From: CAWBRT01 sp050015355 | Lineage (GTDB): Bacteria; Acidobacteriota; Terriglobia; Terriglobales; Acidobacteriaceae | DNA: 7,755 nucleotides | NCBI GenBank assembly: GCA_050015355.1 | Contig: JBEKBO010000167.1 | Coordinates: forward strand, 1 to 7,755 | Reading direction: 5' to 3' | Part shown: in pieces, positions 5,964 to 7,755 of the stretch | Layout of the letters: every line of letters starts with the position of its first letter | How positions within the stretch are numbered: position 1 is the first letter of the stretch | The notes under the pieces: model-generated | What the model was told of the DNA's origin: nothing | Database searches by the model: none | Seen by the model: only the letters and a program-made list of their open reading frames with translations | Translations under genes and position numbers: made by a program

Positions 5964-5988
5964 AGTTGAAGCGGCTGAATTTTCAACT
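5964..5988. repeat. Inverted repeat ahead of the MFS gene (proximal)
   Basis: AGTTGAA (5964-5970) and TTCAACT (5982-5988) are perfect 7-bp arms 11 bp apart, about 50 bp upstream of the MFS start. They could be a dimeric repressor site or an RNA hairpin in the leader. No T-run follows, so a terminator is unlikely. Confidence 0.4.
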
Positions 5989-5994
5989 ATCGCA

Positions 5995-6026
5995 TGGATG
6001 AAACTGCACTCATGGAATTTCATCCA
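5995..6026. repeat. Inverted repeat ahead of the MFS gene (distal)
   Basis: TGGATGAAA (5995-6003) and TTTCATCCA (6018-6026) are perfect 9-bp arms separated by 14 bp. The repeat lies in the gap between the M24 peptidase stop and the MFS start, upstream of the second inverted repeat. Centre-to-centre distance between the arms is 23 bp, just over two helical turns, so a dimeric regulator binding site is a reasonable guess. A stable leader hairpin is the alternative. Confidence 0.45.
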
Positions 6027-6057
6027 CAAGCGCAGTTCCTGTCCGTTGCAAAGCAGC

Positions 6058-7290
6058 TTAGCGGGCGGCCGCGCCGGAAGCCTGCTGAGCGCGCGTTCTG
6101 CCGGTCGATACATCCAACGGGTGAACATTCCTTACCAGTCTCTCGTCGAACGGGTACGGGGTAAAGATATCCGGCTCCCCTTCGGTCACCACCAGGCAAT
6201 TCTCCAGGCGAACTCCGCCAACTCCCACGACACCCGCATACGGCTCGAGGTTGTACTGCATGCCGGGCTTTAGAGTGAGAGGCGCTTTGGCCGAGGAAGG
6301 GCTGAACGCCGGGGGCTCCCAGGGGTGCACGCCGGAACCGTGGCCGAGGCTGTCGAGCACATACGGGTAGGCGGCGGCAAATACGTCGGCATTCGTGTTG
6401 CCCGCCCGCGACTTGTCACAGGCGTTGAACAGCGCGTTGTAGCAGTTCATGTGCACGTCGATCAGTTCCTTGGTCGGCCTGATGTTGCCGCAGATCCAGG
6501 TACGGGTCAGATCGCCCCAGTAGCCGTTGAAGCACGCGCCGATATCGATGATGACCGGATCGCCCATACGGATAACGCGATCCGAGGTGTACCGCCTGTA
6601 GGGAGCGGTGTACGGGCCGGAGGCAACGATGTTGGCGCACTGTGTCCACTCGCTGCCCAGCGCGGTCATGACCTCCCACGCCTTGGCCAAAACCTCGCAC
6701 TCCTTCACGCCCGGCCTGAGCATGTGGATGGCGGCGTCCATGGCAGCTTCGGTCATGACGTTGGCCATCTTGATGCAATCGATCTCGTCTTTGGTCTTAA
6801 TGATCTTGGCCCTGCCGAGGATCTCGAGGCCATCGATGATCTCGGAGTTCGGGAAGGCCTTGGCGAATTCGCGGGTCATCACCGGAGTCCAAAGGTCGAT
6901 GCCGATTTTCTTGCCCTTCAGGTCGCCCAGTTCTTCCTTCACCATGTCCGCAAAGAGCTGAATGCCAACTGCTTCCCGGAAATTGGCGCGCGGTTTGATC
7001 TGCTTCGGCGTCAGCCATGGCATCCTGGCCTTGCAGTGCTCATGGTCCATCGAAAACAGGAAGGGCTCTCCACCCTTGGCCAGCACAACCGTGGCATTGC
7101 CCAACTGCGTGCTCGGGTGCATGTGGGTTCTGAATCCGGTCAGATAGCGGGCATCTTCGGTGCGGAACACGAACAAAACGTCTGCTTCCGACTCCGCCAA
7201 CACTTTCTTCGCCTTCTGCAGGCGATCTCTTCTCATCCTGTCGAAATCGATTCTCTCTTCCCAATCAACACCCATCATTCCTTTTGACAT
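6058..7290 (-). CDS. M24-family metallohydrolase (Xaa-Pro dipeptidase/creatinase-like)
   Basis: This 410-aa protein has the two-part layout of prolidase/creatinase enzymes: an N-terminal creatinase-like domain (about 15-165, including DVLFVFRTEDARYLTGF) and a C-terminal pita-bread domain (about 170-390). All five dinuclear metal ligands are visible: D249 and D260 (DIGACFNGYWGD), H317 (LGHGSG), E349 (NLEPYA) and E363 (RLEN); H322 follows the first His as in active members. This favours a true metal-dependent hydrolase over creatinase, which lacks metal. It may cleave Xaa-Pro or related amide bonds in the cytoplasm. The start at 7290 has AAGGAG upstream at 7 bp spacing. It follows the DRE-TIM gene by 88 bp and precedes the MFS transporter, so it probably acts on imported substrate. 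The exact substrate is unknown. Confidence 0.87.
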   Translation of the reverse strand: MSKGMMGVDWEERIDFDRMRRDRLQKAKKVLAESEADVLFVFRTEDARYLTGFRTHMHPSTQLGNATVVLAKGGEPFLFSMDHEHCKARMPWLTPKQIKPRANFREAVGIQLFADMVKEELGDLKGKKIGIDLWTPVMTREFAKAFPNSEIIDGLEILGRAKIIKTKDEIDCIKMANVMTEAAMDAAIHMLRPGVKECEVLAKAWEVMTALGSEWTQCANIVASGPYTAPYRRYTSDRVIRMGDPVIIDIGACFNGYWGDLTRTWICGNIRPTKELIDVHMNCYNALFNACDKSRAGNTNADVFAAAYPYVLDSLGHGSGVHPWEPPAFSPSSAKAPLTLKPGMQYNLEPYAGVVGVGGVRLENCLVVTEGEPDIFTPYPFDERLVRNVHPLDVSTGRTRAQQASGAAAR

Positions 7291-7347
7291 GAACGACTCC
7301 TTTTCCTTGTTATTTATGCGGATGAATCTGCCATTCCCTTTTGCAGG

Positions 7348-7371
7348 GCGAATCCTGCTATTGCGATTCGC
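7348..7371. repeat. Small inverted repeat between the DRE-TIM and M24 genes
   Basis: GCGAATC (7348-7354) and GATTCGC (7365-7371) are perfect 7-bp arms with a 10-nt loop, 8 bp after the stop of the leftward DRE-TIM gene. No T-run follows on the minus strand, so it is more likely an mRNA-stabilising or processing hairpin than a terminator. Confidence 0.4.
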
Positions 7372-7378
7372 TCAACTG

Positions 7379-7755
7379 TTATTTCACTTCCTGAACCAGC
7401 CCGCGGAATTCGTCCAGCGTCACTATCCCCCGATTCCTGGCGCCCCGTTTCTTGACTTCCGCCAGAAGCTCGTCGACCTTATCCGCCGGGACCGTTTTCC
7501 CAATCTGGTTCAGCGCATATTCAATCGATTTCTTGCCGCTCTTTTTGCTCAGGTAGATGTCGCGCGTGCGCCCCACCAGTTCCGGAGCGTAGCCTTCCAC
7601 CGACGGCGGATAGACCATCAACTGCGCCACCACCGAGCCGGTTTCCTTTACCCACACCGTGTCGCCCACCACCGACTTGAGCGGCGACACAGGGATCCTG
7701 GTCACCTCCTGCACCAGCCGGCTCAAAGGATATAAATGGTCCAATTTGATGTTTG
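7379..7755 (-). CDS. DRE-TIM metallolyase-type synthase (isopropylmalate/homocitrate synthase-like), C-terminal part
   Basis: The frame is open to the window edge, so the catalytic TIM barrel and the start are missing; about 125 C-terminal residues are seen. They show LSRLVQEVT, then PELVGRTRDIYLSKKSGKKS and a helical ending LDEFRGLVQEVK, the post-barrel region of the LeuA/NifV/citramalate synthase family. There is no LeuA-type allosteric domain after it. The family's conserved E-A-G-I-H-x-D-G element reads E-T-G-S-V-V-A-Q here, so the usual His is Val, which raises doubt about standard acyl-CoA condensation. The TTG at 7744 is internal rather than a start, because the in-frame codons before it (N-I-K) continue the helix. 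It is first of the visible leftward cluster. Confidence 0.8.
   Translation of the reverse strand, partial: NIKLDHLYPLSRLVQEVTRIPVSPLKSVVGDTVWVKETGSVVAQLMVYPPSVEGYAPELVGRTRDIYLSKKSGKKSIEYALNQIGKTVPADKVDELLAEVKKRGARNRGIVTLDEFRGLVQEVK

Noticed and set aside
5922..6128. 68-aa minus-strand frame between the M24 and MFS genes
   Set aside because: It overlaps the end of the M24 gene out of frame, has no clear ribosome site and no recognisable domain.
6325..7287. Long plus-strand open frame antisense to the M24 gene
   Set aside because: It is an antisense shadow; the minus strand holds all five M24 metal ligands in order.

Overview
The window looks like a chromosomal segment of a moderately GC-rich, free-living bacterium. 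Acidobacteriota of the Solibacter/Bryobacter kind is my best guess, from the kdp gene style (a 28-residue membrane peptide ahead of kdpF) and the neighbouring catabolic genes. That placement is inference, because there is no rRNA or other phylogenetic marker here.

Left part (1-1460, minus strand): a potassium-uptake (Kdp) locus. Reading leftwards, it has kdpE (response regulator, 610-1311), a 28-aa membrane peptide (270-356), kdpF (169-258, 29 aa) and the first 17 codons of kdpA (118-169). There kdpA is cut by the end of an IS5-type insertion sequence: a 16-bp terminal-repeat-like sequence at 102-117, abutting a CTAG target at 118-121, with the transposase N-terminus (MRQRTLAMMTGFER) starting at 43 and running off the window. 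Two near-identical promoter/operator regions sit ahead of kdpE (1399-1455) and ahead of the small-peptide/kdpFA operon (473-529). Each has four TAAA-core repeats at exact 11-bp spacing, then exactly 8 bp, then GATTGGATAC. This is the pattern expected of an OmpR/PhoB-family site, so KdpE probably controls both itself and the transport operon.

Middle (1591-4449, plus strand, divergent from kdpE): three closely spaced genes for a zinc-containing medium-chain alcohol/polyol dehydrogenase, a D-2-hydroxyacid dehydrogenase of the phosphoglycerate-dehydrogenase type, and a proteasome-fold (Ntn-hydrolase) protein of unknown role with lower GC.

Right part (4637-7755, minus strand, convergent with the middle block): the 3' end of a DRE-TIM (isopropylmalate/homocitrate synthase-like) enzyme, an M24 (Xaa-Pro dipeptidase/creatinase-like) metallohydrolase with all five metal ligands, and a 12-helix MFS transporter. 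With the two dehydrogenases this looks like a small-molecule uptake and catabolism locus of unknown substrate. The 140-bp gap ahead of the MFS gene carries two inverted repeats that may be regulatory.

I saw no tRNA, rRNA or CRISPR array.
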